A stretch of 64,000 nucleotides of DNA from BOG-1112 sp964635325 (GCA_964635325.1 CAZWOL010000004.1:1-64000); one strand, 5' to 3'. Positions 53,471-63,541 are shown, numbered from the stretch's first letter. The notes: generated by a model from the letters alone, not told the origin. A program made the numbers and translations.

Positions 53471-54820
53471 ATGGTGGAAAAAAGGGAAAATTACGCTTTT
53501 CCCCACTCCAGCGAAGCGGAGAAAGCGGTCCTTGGTGCTATTTTGCGGCATCCAGTCTCTTTTAGCCAAGTTGTTGAGCGGGTTCAGCTGCAAGGTGAGC
53601 ATTTCTATATAGAAACTCACCGGCAGATTTTTACGGCTATGGCTCATTTGGATAGCGTTGGGAAACCCATCGACTATTTCACAATTTCAGAAACTCTTGC
53701 CAAGTTTCAGATACCTCCCAATCTCCCTTTCTTAATTGAACTTGTAGAGGCTTCTCCAGTCACGGAGAACGTCGAACATTATGCTAATACCGTCAAAGAA
53801 AAATACTATCTTCGACGCATTATTGGCGTTTGCGAAGATGCAAGTTTACAGGCTCGAACGGCAACAAGCGATGCTAAGGAGTTTTTAGGCGAGGTTGAGA
53901 AGGAATTTCTCAAAATCGTCAATGAGCATGAACGTGCTCAAATTGGGCTTGTTCAGCTGAAAGATATAATTCAGCTCACTGTTGATGAGTTAGATAAACG
54001 TCGAGCTGCTGGTGGTGAAGTTTCTGGAATCAGTTCAGGATTTATCGATTTAGATAAAATCACGGCTGGATGGCAGAAGAGTGATCTTATCATTTTAGCA
54101 GCTCGTCCGGGGATGGGTAAGACTGCCCTGGGCCTTAACTGGGGGATGAACGCGGTCAAGAGGCATCCCGATGCTCATGTTGCATTTTTCACATTGGAGA
54201 TGTCGAAAGAGCAATTGGTAGAGCGTTTGCTGTCTGCAGAAGGTCGAATTGATTCGACACGTTTGCGGAGTGGCGGCTATGGAGAAGATGATGTGCATCG
54301 CATCGTAAATGCCGCAAATGAGCTGACGCGCGTTGGAGAACGTATAGTCATAGATGAGACTCCCGGTATTAGTGTTGCAGAATTAAGAGCGCGTTGTCGC
54401 AGATACAAGCGGGAGCATGGCCTAGATTTAGTGATCATTGACTATCTTCAGTTGATGAGTGCAAGTCAAACTGCGCAAAAGCAAGGGCGGGAGCGAGAGA
54501 TTGGGGAGATTTCGACTAACCTCAAAGCGTTGGCGAAAGAACTTGCTGTTCCAGTGATCGCGCTAGCTCAGCTGAATAGGGGCCCTGATGCGAGACCTGA
54601 TAAAAGACCTAGAATGAGTGATCTAAGAGAGTCGGGTGCTATGGAGCAAGATGCCGATCTCATTATGTTTGTGTATCGCGATGATTACTATAATCCTGAA
54701 TCTGCAGATGTAGGAAAATCAGAAGTTATCATTGCAAAAAACCGCCATGGTGAAACAGGTAAAACTCTTTTGGCATGGTTGCCGAACTTCGTATCTTTTC
54801 ATAATCTTATGGAAGAATGA
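53471..54820 (+). CDS. dnaB: Replicative DNA helicase DnaB
   Basis: 449 residues. N-terminal AEKAVLGAILRHPVSFSQVV; Walker A ARPGMGKTALGLNW; HVAFFTLEMSKEQLVERLLS; DLVIIDYLQLMS; and the arginine-finger region DLRESGAMEQDADLIMF. No intein. Hexameric helicase of the replication fork. The stop is followed by 146 bases before the convergent Fis-type gene; these contain a small hairpin (CCGCT/AGCGG) but no clear poly-T terminator. Confidence 0.97.
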   Translation: MVEKRENYAFPHSSEAEKAVLGAILRHPVSFSQVVERVQLQGEHFYIETHRQIFTAMAHLDSVGKPIDYFTISETLAKFQIPPNLPFLIELVEASPVTENVEHYANTVKEKYYLRRIIGVCEDASLQARTATSDAKEFLGEVEKEFLKIVNEHERAQIGLVQLKDIIQLTVDELDKRRAAGGEVSGISSGFIDLDKITAGWQKSDLIILAARPGMGKTALGLNWGMNAVKRHPDAHVAFFTLEMSKEQLVERLLSAEGRIDSTRLRSGGYGEDDVHRIVNAANELTRVGERIVIDETPGISVAELRARCRRYKREHGLDLVIIDYLQLMSASQTAQKQGREREIGEISTNLKALAKELAVPVIALAQLNRGPDARPDKRPRMSDLRESGAMEQDADLIMFVYRDDYYNPESADVGKSEVIIAKNRHGETGKTLLAWLPNFVSFHNLMEE

Positions 54821-54966
54821 CAGGGTTTGGATGGTGTGGGTTGCGCCGTGCCATTTCTTAGATCTGGTAGGCCGCTGCTGATAGCGGGGGCGAGACCCTT
54901 TAGATCAGGTCACATGCCCTTACTTACAGCGTCTGATTGATGTGTAAGTCAGCATCATTCTGGAAT

Positions 54967-55323
54967 CTAGATTTCGTACATCTTCATTTTTTTTCGTAAG
55001 GTATTACGATTGATACCAAGAATGCGAGCCGCATGAACTTGGTTCCCGCCTGTTCGCCGAAGAATTTGTGCGAGCAGAGGTCGTTCTGTCTTCTTCATGA
55101 TTAGCGAATACAGGTTTTGCGGGTAGTATTTGCCCACCTGATCAAGAAATCGAGATATTTTTAGCTCAACAACAGACTCTAACGAGTAGCTGTCTAACTT
55201 TCCGGCCAGCTCTTCATCGGAAAGTATATTCATCGATTTTTCTTCAGGGGGGGGAACAGGAATGTTCCCATTTTTCATACGCTCGGGGGTTTTCAAAGCC
55301 AACTCAACTTGCTCTTTATCCAC
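54967..55323 (-). CDS. Fis-type regulator (C-terminal HTH)
   Basis: 118 residues from a GTG with GGAG 5 bases upstream. The C-terminal LLAQILRRTGGNQVHAARIL then GINRNTLRKKMKMYEI is the Fis/NtrC DNA-binding helix-turn-helix. The N-terminal part has Pro-rich and helical stretches (VELKISRFLDQVGKYYPQNL). No receiver or AAA domain, so it is a stand-alone Fis-like factor of nucleoid or growth-phase type. Confidence 0.82.
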   Translation of the reverse strand: MDKEQVELALKTPERMKNGNIPVPPPEEKSMNILSDEELAGKLDSYSLESVVELKISRFLDQVGKYYPQNLYSLIMKKTERPLLAQILRRTGGNQVHAARILGINRNTLRKKMKMYEI

Positions 55324-55585
55324 AGTATCTCCTCAAATCCTGAGCGACGACATTCAATGACTGATAGTCTGGAACACCAGTTTTTATCAGCGACGCCAAA
55401 ATGTGTCAATCCAGTTTGGAATGTTTTGACAATTATTGCACAATTCGCGGTTATTATAGTATAAATCACTTACTCGCGCTCAATGCTTGCACAGCCTAGG
55501 GCAACACGGTAAATCTCAATATACCTGCAAGCTCGTTATTACGGATCTGGAAATTTCGTCAACAGTTTTATAAATTCAAATAGAG

Positions 55586-56173
55586 ATGAAGATGGAAGCA
55601 AACGATATAAGCAAAGCCGATCACAATTTCGCAGAATCTGAGACTAGTGTTGAAAGTCCGGGATCTCATACCACCGAAAATGACCTAAACACACAGAGTG
55701 ACGAAATTGCGCGCCTAAAACAGCGCGCGGAGGACAATTATAATCTATATGTTCGAACTCTCGCGGATGCTGAAAACAGCAGGAAGCGCCTTCTTAAGGA
55801 TTTAGATAGTGCAAAACGTTACTCTCTCGAAAGTCTGTTGAAAGATATGCTTCCGGTCCTCGATGGTTTTGAAAAAGCTCTTATGACCCAAAACTCCAAG
55901 GATTCAGCCTCCAACGCATTGCTTCAAGGGATTACAATTATTCAGAAGCAACTCCTGGATGTTTTAGAAAAGCAGGGCTTGGTTGGGCTCCCATCGGAGG
56001 GAAAAAAATTCGATCCTAACTTCCATCAAGCTATTAAGCGTACTGAAAGTGATGAAGTTGTGGAAGAAACTGTCGAATGTGAATATTCTAAAGCCTACAA
56101 GATTCATGATAGACTGCTTAGACCAGCCATGGTTAGTGTTCTCGTTCCTAAAAGAGATGACTCCAACGACTAA
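55586..56173 (+). CDS. grpE: Nucleotide exchange factor GrpE
   Basis: 195 residues. A long N-terminal helix (IARLKQRAEDNYNLYVRTLA, then DAENSRKRLLKD) and the beta domain (VGLPSEGKKFDPNFHQAIKR; LLRPAMVSVLVPK) match GrpE, the ADP-release factor of DnaK. The N-terminal 45 residues are acidic. The next gene starts close by. Confidence 0.93.
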   Translation: MKMEANDISKADHNFAESETSVESPGSHTTENDLNTQSDEIARLKQRAEDNYNLYVRTLADAENSRKRLLKDLDSAKRYSLESLLKDMLPVLDGFEKALMTQNSKDSASNALLQGITIIQKQLLDVLEKQGLVGLPSEGKKFDPNFHQAIKRTESDEVVEETVECEYSKAYKIHDRLLRPAMVSVLVPKRDDSND

Positions 56174-56187
56174 GTGTGGGTTCTCGG

Positions 56188-56595
56188 ATGGACAAAAAGC
56201 TTCCTCTTATAGAGTGCGAAGCCTGCAAAGAACCAATTTCTGCAAATGTAGCTGAACAGGAAGCTCGTGATCTCGAGAAGTTTTGTTCAGCTATTGAATA
56301 TGAATCCATGTCCTTTCAAGACTGGAAGCGATTGAACCGCTCTCTGGACCTCTGTATTCGAATTTTTTTGACAGAGGAACAGCTCCAGGTGGGGGGCACA
56401 AAGTCCGTCACATTTTCCCGAATGATCCAAGATCCAACTTCGAAAATCAAACGAAAAGAACGAATCGAGCATCTATTCCAATGGCCTCCGAACGCACATA
56501 AAAACTTTGCAGTTGAACTTGCAGATTTGGGCGATGTGCTGGGGAAACTAAAAGGAACAGCTCGGTTGGTAGTTGAGCTTTTACAAAAAAAATAG
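56188..56595 (+). CDS. Small cytoplasmic protein, unknown
   Basis: 135 residues from the ATG at 56188; a GTG four codons earlier is possible. The N-terminus has LIECEACKEPI, a possible half zinc site. The rest is helical (YESMSFQDWKRLNRSLDLCI; FAVELADLGDVLGKLKGTAR). No family recognised. It sits between grpE and lon, in a stress-related neighbourhood. Confidence 0.55.
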   Translation: MDKKLPLIECEACKEPISANVAEQEARDLEKFCSAIEYESMSFQDWKRLNRSLDLCIRIFLTEEQLQVGGTKSVTFSRMIQDPTSKIKRKERIEHLFQWPPNAHKNFAVELADLGDVLGKLKGTARLVVELLQKK

Positions 56596-56713
56596 TGAAG
56601 ATCCTTCTTTTAAACTGTCTTAACCATTCGACCATGTTCCTAAACTAAAGCATTTCACTCATGCTCCGAAGATACTAGAGCAAGAAAAGCACTGAAATTG
56701 GGGAGATGGCGGA

Positions 56714-59149
56714 ATGCAAGTGGATCCATCAAATAAAGACCAAGTTTTAAGTCAAGATCAGTTACCCCTTTTACCACTCAAAGACATTGTCGTCTTTCCA
56801 CACATGATTATACCTGTCTTCATTAATGAGGACCTCTGTGTGAAAGCAGTCGAGTATGCTTTGAATAATAGCAGAAAGATCTTTCTATCTGCTTTTAAAG
56901 TACCATCTCACGATGGAGAAGGACTAGAAGCTTCGACGGAACCCCCTTTTGATGTCTATGATATCGGGACGGTCTGTTCAATTATGCGTACTCGGAAGCT
57001 ACCTGATGGTCGCATGAAAGTTTTGGTTCAGGGTGTTGCCAAAGCTAAAATTCGCAAATTTGTTAACACAAAAAATTTCCCTAGTGTCGAGATTGATGAA
57101 ATCGTGGAACCGACACTGATGAATCAGTCCCATAGTATCGAAGCTATGATTCGGGCTGTGAGAGAAAACCTCGAAAAAGTAGTGAGTCTTGGCAAGTTTC
57201 TTTCTCCTGACATCCTTATGATCTTAGAAGATGTCCGTGAACCAGGGCGTTTGGCGGATCTTATCGCAGCAAATTTGGGTCTTAAGGTTGAAGAGGCTCA
57301 ACAGACGCTAGCAGTCTTTGATCCAAAAGAACGTCTATCTCGAGTGCACGCCTTTCTTTCAAGAGAAATTGAAGTATGCCAAATGCAGGTGCGCATTCAA
57401 AATCAAGCGAAAGAAGAAATTGGCAAAATTCAGCGAGAGCACTATCTCCGTGAACAAATTCGTGCTCTAAAAAGTGAATTGGGAGATGCCGATTCTAAAG
57501 ATGAGCTTGAAGATCTATGGCGCAAAGTAAATAACGTACAACTTTCTTCGGAAGCTAAAGAAGAAGTTGGTCGGCAACTTCGTCGCTTAGAACGAATGCA
57601 TCAAGATACGAGTGAAGCTTCTTTGGTTCGTGCCCATATTGAGACGGTTCTTGATTTGCCTTGGCAAGTATACACAGAAGATAAGATGGATCTAAAAAAG
57701 GTCGCAAAAGACCTTGAAGATGATCACTTCGGTTTAAGACATGTAAAAGATCGCATTATTGAATATTTGGCTGTGAAAAAATTGAACCCTAAAACAAAGA
57801 GTCCTATTGTTTGTTTTGTAGGACCTCCAGGGGTTGGTAAAACAAGTCTTGGTCGATCGATTGCAAAGTCTATTGGCAGAAGCTTCGAGAGGATATCGTT
57901 GGGTGGTGTGCGTGATGAAGCGGATATTCGTGGTCATCGTAAAACTTATGTGGGGGCATTTCCCGGGCGAATCATCAATGCCATCAAGACGTCGAAGACC
58001 TCAAATCCTATCATCATGCTTGATGAAATCGATAAGCTCGGTCAGGACTATCGAGGTGATCCGGCTGCAGCTTTGTTAGAAGTGTTGGATCCTGAACAGA
58101 ATCATCAGTTTGTAGATCATTATATTGGTGTTTCTTTCGATCTATCTCGCGTAATGTTTATAGCTAATGCCAACAGTTTGGATACGATACATCCTGCTTT
58201 GCGTGATCGACTTGAAATCATTGAAATCTCTGGTTACTCAGAAGATGAAAAAGCAGAAATTGCAAGTCGCTTTTTACTTCCTAAGCAGACTAAAGAATCT
58301 GGACTCACAGGTAGAACAGTTGAACTGACGCGATCAGCAATTAGCTACTTAATTCGAGGCTATACACGTGAGAGTGGTCTGCGTAGTTTGGAAAAACAGA
58401 TTGCAACTGTATGTCGTAAGATTGCTCGTACTGTAGCGGAAGGAACCGAACAGTCCAATTTGATACGGATTACACCAGCGAAGTTGCAGAAACTTTTGGG
58501 TGCGAAGATGTTTGGTCGAGACAGTTTTGTCGATGAAAATGTCGTAGGTATTGCATTTGGGATGGCCTACACTCCGTATGGAGGTGAGATACTTGCGATT
58601 GAAACCAGCCTGCTTCCAGGAAAGGGTCATCTTCTTCTGACTGGACAGTTGGGAGATGTGATGAAAGAGTCGGCTCAAGCTGGATTCAGCTTTGTCAAAG
58701 CTCGAGCCCATCTTTTTGGGATTGAAAGTAATTTCTTTGAGCATCATGACATTCATATTCATGTCCCGCATGGAGCAGTTTCTAAGGATGGACCAAGTGC
58801 TGGTATAGCTCTTGTAACATCAATGCTTTCAATTGCTCTTGGGAAGACACCTTTGACACAAACTTGTTTGACCGGTGAAATTAGCTTGCACGGCAAAATT
58901 TTACCAGTTGGAGGTTTGCGTGAGAAGATTTTGGCAGCCCAAAGGGAAGGGATGCAAAACGTTGTTGTTCCTATGAAAAACAAGGCAAATATCGAATCTC
59001 TTCCAATGAGTGTGAAAAAGAAATTGAAGTTTACCTTCGCAGATGACTATATGGAAATTTTCCCACTTTTGTTCCCTCAGAAAGTAGACTTCACTGCTCT
59101 TCCTAAGACTTACGATGGTCCTTCTCTCATTAACGAGCTTGCAAGTTGA
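56714..59149 (+). CDS. lon: ATP-dependent protease Lon
   Basis: 811 residues, the usual size. N-terminal substrate domain (LPLLPLKDIVVFPHMIIPVF), AAA module with Walker A GPPGVGKTSLGRSIA, and the protease domain with catalytic Ser in KDGPSAGIALVTS and Lys in GLREKILAAQREG. GGGGAG precedes the ATG. The product degrades misfolded and regulatory proteins, beside the clp, dnaK and grpE functions. Confidence 0.97.
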   Translation: MQVDPSNKDQVLSQDQLPLLPLKDIVVFPHMIIPVFINEDLCVKAVEYALNNSRKIFLSAFKVPSHDGEGLEASTEPPFDVYDIGTVCSIMRTRKLPDGRMKVLVQGVAKAKIRKFVNTKNFPSVEIDEIVEPTLMNQSHSIEAMIRAVRENLEKVVSLGKFLSPDILMILEDVREPGRLADLIAANLGLKVEEAQQTLAVFDPKERLSRVHAFLSREIEVCQMQVRIQNQAKEEIGKIQREHYLREQIRALKSELGDADSKDELEDLWRKVNNVQLSSEAKEEVGRQLRRLERMHQDTSEASLVRAHIETVLDLPWQVYTEDKMDLKKVAKDLEDDHFGLRHVKDRIIEYLAVKKLNPKTKSPIVCFVGPPGVGKTSLGRSIAKSIGRSFERISLGGVRDEADIRGHRKTYVGAFPGRIINAIKTSKTSNPIIMLDEIDKLGQDYRGDPAAALLEVLDPEQNHQFVDHYIGVSFDLSRVMFIANANSLDTIHPALRDRLEIIEISGYSEDEKAEIASRFLLPKQTKESGLTGRTVELTRSAISYLIRGYTRESGLRSLEKQIATVCRKIARTVAEGTEQSNLIRITPAKLQKLLGAKMFGRDSFVDENVVGIAFGMAYTPYGGEILAIETSLLPGKGHLLLTGQLGDVMKESAQAGFSFVKARAHLFGIESNFFEHHDIHIHVPHGAVSKDGPSAGIALVTSMLSIALGKTPLTQTCLTGEISLHGKILPVGGLREKILAAQREGMQNVVVPMKNKANIESLPMSVKKKLKFTFADDYMEIFPLLFPQKVDFTALPKTYDGPSLINELAS

Positions 59150-59550
59150 TATTGGAGTCTCTAGAGCCATGTTAGAATGGTTTTAGATATTCCAATAGCA
59201 ATTGATGGGGCCTTTGATGAAAGATTTTATTGAACAACTCCCCAAACGATTTATGCACCTCATTTTGTCGGTGTATATTCTCTCCATTCCTTGGAGGGGG
59301 CAGACACTCTTTTATCACGCAAAAAGTGTGCTCGTAGATAATCGAGTCGTCAGTATACTTGCTGATCACATAGTCTCTCTTTACGATCACTTGATCGATC
59401 GTGCCCATCTCACCCTGCTCGAAAGTACCAGCCGAGATAAATTCCAAGACTAAGCGCTTCTTGACTTTGCGGCGATAATTTAGCAAAGTTGGACATATTC
59501 TTTGAGCATCCCATGAGGATGTAATTAAAAATCGTTTTTTGAGGAAAAGA
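59150..59550. other. Region between lon and def
   Basis: About 400 bases without a secure gene. It contains the doubtful minus-strand frames described at 59172-59496. The def promoter should lie in its right part. No hairpin with a T-run is obvious after lon. Confidence 0.35.
59172..59496 (-). pseudogene. Small unknown gene, possibly frameshifted
   Basis: On the minus strand an ATG at 59496 reads MSNFAKLSPQSQEALSLGIY then LGWYFRAG and stops at TGA (59412-59410). Two bases later an ATG at 59408 opens a second frame of 78 residues (GTIDQVIVKRDYVISKYTDD...). Together they look like one small protein broken by a frameshift, or two tiny genes. No family recognised. A plus-strand frame over the same bases is equally open, so confidence is low. 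Confidence 0.3.
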
Positions 59551-60090
59551 GTGGCCATTTTAGAAATAATGACCTGGCCGGCAAAGGTTTTGCAGACCAA
59601 AGCGTCGGAGGTCACTGAATTTGATAAATCATTACAAGATCTTGTTAAAAATATGCACAGCACCATGGATTCCGAAGGGGGTATAGGGCTTGCTGCAAAC
59701 CAGGTCAATGTGCTCAAGAGAATAGTGACTATCCATATATCGCATAACCCTGAACGTTATGGAGATGACGAGGATTCGCCTGCGTGGTGGCACAATCAAC
59801 GTTTTACCTTCATTAACCCAGTCATTAGCGCTAAAAATGGTCGCGTTCGCTCGGTGGAAGGGTGTCTTAGCTTTCCAGATATTTTTGACTTTGTAGAAAG
59901 GTCAGATGAAGTTACCGTCAAAGCTGTTGATGAGTTTGGTAAGGAATTTACGGTCGAAGCTGATGGGCTGTTTTCAGTATGTCTTCAACATGAAATAGAT
60001 CACTTAGACGGGATCGTATTTACAGATAGAATGAGTCGGCTTAAAGCCAATACCATTCGCAAAAAACTCCAGGCAGCGCTTAGACGCTAA
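59551..60090 (+). CDS. def: Peptide deformylase
   Basis: Removes the formyl group from nascent proteins. 179 residues from the GTG at 59551, which follows GAGG by 7-8 bases; a TTG at 59539 is less likely. The three metal motifs are intact: GIGLAANQV, EGCLSFP and QHEIDHLDG. It leads a run with rpe (10 bases) and hutH. Confidence 0.94.
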   Translation: MAILEIMTWPAKVLQTKASEVTEFDKSLQDLVKNMHSTMDSEGGIGLAANQVNVLKRIVTIHISHNPERYGDDEDSPAWWHNQRFTFINPVISAKNGRVRSVEGCLSFPDIFDFVERSDEVTVKAVDEFGKEFTVEADGLFSVCLQHEIDHLDGIVFTDRMSRLKANTIRKKLQAALRR

Positions 60091-60100
60091 GGAGGCTTCG

Positions 60101-60763
60101 TTGAAAAAAATTTCCATCTCTCCATCCCTTCTTTCGGCAGATCTACTTAATCTTGCGAGTACCGTTAAAGAGATCGAAGATGCAGGGGCAGATGCTTTGC
60201 ATATTGATGTGATGGATGGACACTTCGTTCCAAATCTTAGCTTTGGCCTTCCTCTGATTCGTGCTCTAAAACAAGCAACACGCCTCCCGTTAGATGTTCA
60301 TATTATGGTATCTAATCCAGATAGTGTTGCAGCTGCGTACATAGAAGCAGGCGCTGATTTTTTGTGTTTTCATATTGAGGCATCTACGCACCCTTATCGA
60401 ACCTTGCAGACTATTCGTAAGAGTGGCGTCAAAGCTGGGATTGCTCTAAATCCCGGTACCCCTATGGGCCATATCAAACCTTTGCTAGATACTTTGGATA
60501 TGGTGCTACTTCTTTCAGTCAACCCTGGTTTTAGCGGACAAAATTTTATTCCTGTTGTTTATGAGAAGCTCATCGAACTTCGATCGTGGAAAGCAGACGA
60601 TCGCTATGCTGAATTGATCATTGCTGTCGATGGAGGTGTGTCCGAACGTAATATCCATGATCTATCCTTGCATGGTGCTAATTTTTTTGTAACTGGATCT
60701 CATTTTTTCAAATCTTCTGATAAAAAGCATATAATATTGAGTCTACGCGAAGCTGCCAAATAG
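60101..60763 (+). CDS. rpe: Ribulose-phosphate 3-epimerase
   Basis: 220 residues from a TTG with GGAGG 5 bases upstream. SPSLLSADLLNLASTVKEIE, DALHIDVMDGHFVPNLSFGL, LDVHIMVSNP, and VNPGFSGQNFIP are the family signatures. It interconverts ribulose-5-phosphate and xylulose-5-phosphate in the pentose phosphate pathway. Confidence 0.96.
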   Translation: MKKISISPSLLSADLLNLASTVKEIEDAGADALHIDVMDGHFVPNLSFGLPLIRALKQATRLPLDVHIMVSNPDSVAAAYIEAGADFLCFHIEASTHPYRTLQTIRKSGVKAGIALNPGTPMGHIKPLLDTLDMVLLLSVNPGFSGQNFIPVVYEKLIELRSWKADDRYAELIIAVDGGVSERNIHDLSLHGANFFVTGSHFFKSSDKKHIILSLREAAK

Positions 60764-60772
60764 GAGAGTCTT

Positions 60773-62287
60773 GTGGTTGTGGATGTCTTTTCGCTTGGTG
60801 TTGAGCGAATGAATGCTGAAACTCTGGTTAAACTTTCAAAAACCCCTAATCCGCGTCTGAAAGTTGACCCAAAGCGATGGGACCTACTTAGGCAACAACG
60901 ACAGAGTATTGAAAAAGCTATAGATAACGGCCAAACTATCTATGGGGTCAATACCGGCTTTGGATATTTATCCAAAGTTCGCATTCCCAAAGAGGATATA
61001 CAAGCCTTACAAACGAACCTCATCCGATCGCATGCCTGTGGTGTGGGTGAGCCTCTACCCGAGTCTATAGTTCGAGGAATGCTCATTCTCAAAGCCCACA
61101 ATTTTCTACTTGGGCATAGTGGTATACGTCGTGAATGTGTAGAAGCATTGCTGACTTTTCTCGAAAATGACATTCTTCCCATGGTGCCAAGTAAAGGAAG
61201 TGTAGGTGCCTCAGGTGACTTGGCGCCGCTGGCTCATGTTGCCATGGCTTTGCTTGGTGAAGGTCAAGTCTATCATGATACAAAGCTCAAAGCTGCTAGT
61301 GAAGTTCTTGCTCAGATTGGAATACAATCGTTTGTCCCGCAAATGAAAGAAGGTTTATCTCTCATCAATGGCACTCAATTCATGAGTGTGCAAGGTGCGC
61401 ATTGTGCAATAACAGCACGAAATCTTATTGAAGCAGCAGACTTTTGCGCTGCTCTTAGTTTGGAAGGAATGGCAGGCACAGCAAGTGCTTTTGATGCACG
61501 CATACACAAATTGCGAGCCCATTCTGGTCAAGGCGCTTCTGCTGAAAAAATTTTTTCGCTTTTAGAAAAAAACGATGCAGCTGCAAGTTATGATAAAGTT
61601 CAAGATCCATATTCGTTCCGATGTGCTCCGCAGGTGCATGGTGTTGCTCGAATGACTTGGGATTTTGTGAATAAAATTTTAGAAACTGAGTTAAACAGCG
61701 TGACAGACAATCCTCTGGTCTTTGATAATGGAGAGGTGCTTAGCGGAGGTAACTTTCATGGTGAACCACTTGCTTGCTCTTTTGATTATCTCTGCATAGC
61801 ATTGACTGAGTTAGGGAATATTTCTGAGCGGCGTATTGAGAAGCTTACAAACCCCGCTATGAGCGGGCTTCCTGCGTTTCTTACGAATAGCAGTGGTTTG
61901 AGTTCAGGATTTATGATTCCTCATGTAGTATCTGCAGCATTGGCATCTGAAAATAAAGTTTTATCGCATCCTGCAAGTGTTGATACGATTCCAACATCCG
62001 CAGATAAAGAAGATCATGTTAGTATGGGTGCTTTTGCTGCAAGAAAATTGGATGTTGTTTGCAAAAATGTTGCTCATATATTAGCAATTGAGTTTTTAGC
62101 TGCGTGCCAAGCTATTGATTTGCAGAAATCAGTCAACTTGTCTGCTCCTTTGCTCTCTCTTTATTCTAAAATTCGTTCGCTATGTCCGAGACTAGACAGA
62201 GATCGTTCTTTGCATGAGGAAATCGAAAAGTTAGCCAATCTAATTGTTGATGGAAGCCTCATTCAGGGTGTTCAGCAAAAAGTTTAA
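60773..62287 (+). CDS. hutH: Histidine ammonia-lyase
   Basis: 504 residues, GTG start with AGGAGAG 5 bases upstream. The MIO-forming ASG is in GSVGASGDLAPLAH (A146-S147-G148), with YGVNTGFG (57-64) before it and the SHACGVG block typical of histidine rather than phenylalanine lyases. It makes urocanate and ammonia. No other hut gene is adjacent, so the fate of urocanate is not shown; it follows rpe by 9 bases. Confidence 0.9.
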   Translation: MVVDVFSLGVERMNAETLVKLSKTPNPRLKVDPKRWDLLRQQRQSIEKAIDNGQTIYGVNTGFGYLSKVRIPKEDIQALQTNLIRSHACGVGEPLPESIVRGMLILKAHNFLLGHSGIRRECVEALLTFLENDILPMVPSKGSVGASGDLAPLAHVAMALLGEGQVYHDTKLKAASEVLAQIGIQSFVPQMKEGLSLINGTQFMSVQGAHCAITARNLIEAADFCAALSLEGMAGTASAFDARIHKLRAHSGQGASAEKIFSLLEKNDAAASYDKVQDPYSFRCAPQVHGVARMTWDFVNKILETELNSVTDNPLVFDNGEVLSGGNFHGEPLACSFDYLCIALTELGNISERRIEKLTNPAMSGLPAFLTNSSGLSSGFMIPHVVSAALASENKVLSHPASVDTIPTSADKEDHVSMGAFAARKLDVVCKNVAHILAIEFLAACQAIDLQKSVNLSAPLLSLYSKIRSLCPRLDRDRSLHEEIEKLANLIVDGSLIQGVQQKV

Positions 62288-62295
62288 GAGAGGTT

Positions 62296-62718
62296 TTGAT
62301 GAAAAGCATTATTTTATTTCTCATTGGTTGTTTTGGGTTTACGAATCCAATATTTTCTGACGAGCTAAAAACAACGCATATTGAAGGTGAGTATAGCGTT
62401 CAATCCATTGAGCGTAAAACAACTTTTGAAATTATACGCTTTCAGAAAGCTCCAGCTCTGAAGGGGGCTAAAACTATTATTTTGGAAACAAACTTGCTGA
62501 ATTCAGATCTCTTGCATGTGGGAGATGTTATGGAGATCTCTGCTGCAGTGAAAGATAGGGACCAAGATTCTGTAGAAGCTGAGGAGGTACTACTTCATTT
62601 GCCAAGAGTGTCTGGGAAAATTAGAGTTTGGTTGGTTTCCCGTAGTGGGAAAGCGCTGGAGTTTCAAGGTTCGCTACTAAAAATGCATACTACAAGTAGC
62701 GATGTCACGATTCTCTGA
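62296..62718 (+). CDS. Small secreted protein, unknown
   Basis: 140 residues from an ATG with GAGAGG 5 bases before. An N-terminal signal (IILFLIGCFGFTNPIFS) with no convincing lipobox (IGCF is early) precedes a beta-rich domain (TIILETNLLNSDLLHVGDVM; SGKIRVWLVSRSGKALEFQG). It overlaps the rhomboid gene by 17 bases, so both are translated together; a role with that membrane protein is possible. Confidence 0.55.
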   Translation: MMKSIILFLIGCFGFTNPIFSDELKTTHIEGEYSVQSIERKTTFEIIRFQKAPALKGAKTIILETNLLNSDLLHVGDVMEISAAVKDRDQDSVEAEEVLLHLPRVSGKIRVWLVSRSGKALEFQGSLLKMHTTSSDVTIL

Positions 62719-63523
62719 GGAAGAAGTATTGAAAACTTTTGCAAGCCAAGGTCGCTTTGCCAGTCGTTGGGGCTTTTACTGGCAAACTTGGACGGGACGT
62801 CTACTTGCTATTAACTTTGTCCTCTTTTTGCTGATCTCGTTCTCAAGTGGTAGTTTTTGGGCTCCAGGAGCAAGGGTTCTTTCGCTTTGGGGAGCTAAAG
62901 ATCCTATTGCACTTGCCTACGGAGAATGGTGGCGTCTTCTAACTCCAATTTTTCTGCACTTTGGCATACTTCATTTCGTTATGAATGCTCTGGCACTCAA
63001 GGTTGTAGGCGCTCACATAGAACCCATATTGGGAGCCTTCTGGTTTCTTTTTATCTATATTTGCTCCGGAGTTGCTGGCAATATTTTGAGTGCAATTTCA
63101 AACATCTCGATCGGTGCAGGAGCTTCTGGAGCAATTTTTGGACTGATTGGTGTTGGTGTTGTTTTCGAGCAAATTATTTTAAGGCGTCAGGGTCTAAAGG
63201 GGCTAGCATTAGGTCCTTTTGGTTGGACTGCAATTCTAAATATAGCGTTCGCTATTCTTTTTAATTTGGTTTCATCTTCATTCGAAGGATCCAAAGTTGG
63301 TATCGACAATGCTGCGCATATGGGTGGCTTTGGAGCAGGTATTGTTTTGAGCTTTGTTGTATTGCTTTTACGCAAAAATAGATTGATGGATCGCAGGCCC
63401 ATCCTTGGATGGGGGCTTCTTGTTTTGTTTTGCGGGACGCTGGGTTGGAGTGCTTCTATACCTCTCCGACATTCGCGCATCTATGAGATTTATAGAATTT
63501 TAGAAGAGTTGAGGCATCATTAG
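62702..63523 (+). CDS. Rhomboid-family membrane protease
   Basis: 273 residues with six or seven membrane segments. The catalytic Ser is in GASGAIFGLIGVG and the His in NAAHMGGFGAG. The HFGILHFVMNALAL segment is the conserved N-terminal block. Rhomboids cut membrane proteins within the bilayer. Its substrate is unknown. It overlaps the small secreted-protein gene. Confidence 0.88.
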   Translation: MSRFSEEEVLKTFASQGRFASRWGFYWQTWTGRLLAINFVLFLLISFSSGSFWAPGARVLSLWGAKDPIALAYGEWWRLLTPIFLHFGILHFVMNALALKVVGAHIEPILGAFWFLFIYICSGVAGNILSAISNISIGAGASGAIFGLIGVGVVFEQIILRRQGLKGLALGPFGWTAILNIAFAILFNLVSSSFEGSKVGIDNAAHMGGFGAGIVLSFVVLLLRKNRLMDRRPILGWGLLVLFCGTLGWSASIPLRHSRIYEIYRILEELRHH

Positions 63524-63541
63524 TCATTGATGATTTGGATG

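Noticed and set aside
54821..54966. A structured RNA such as SRP RNA after dnaB
   Set aside because: A small CCGCT/AGCGG hairpin is present, but the conserved SRP core (GGAAGGAAGCAGCC-like) is absent.
59410..59717. Minus-strand frame over the start of def
   Set aside because: It lies opposite strongly conserved def codons (GIGLAANQV), so it is a shadow; only the part left of def was considered further.
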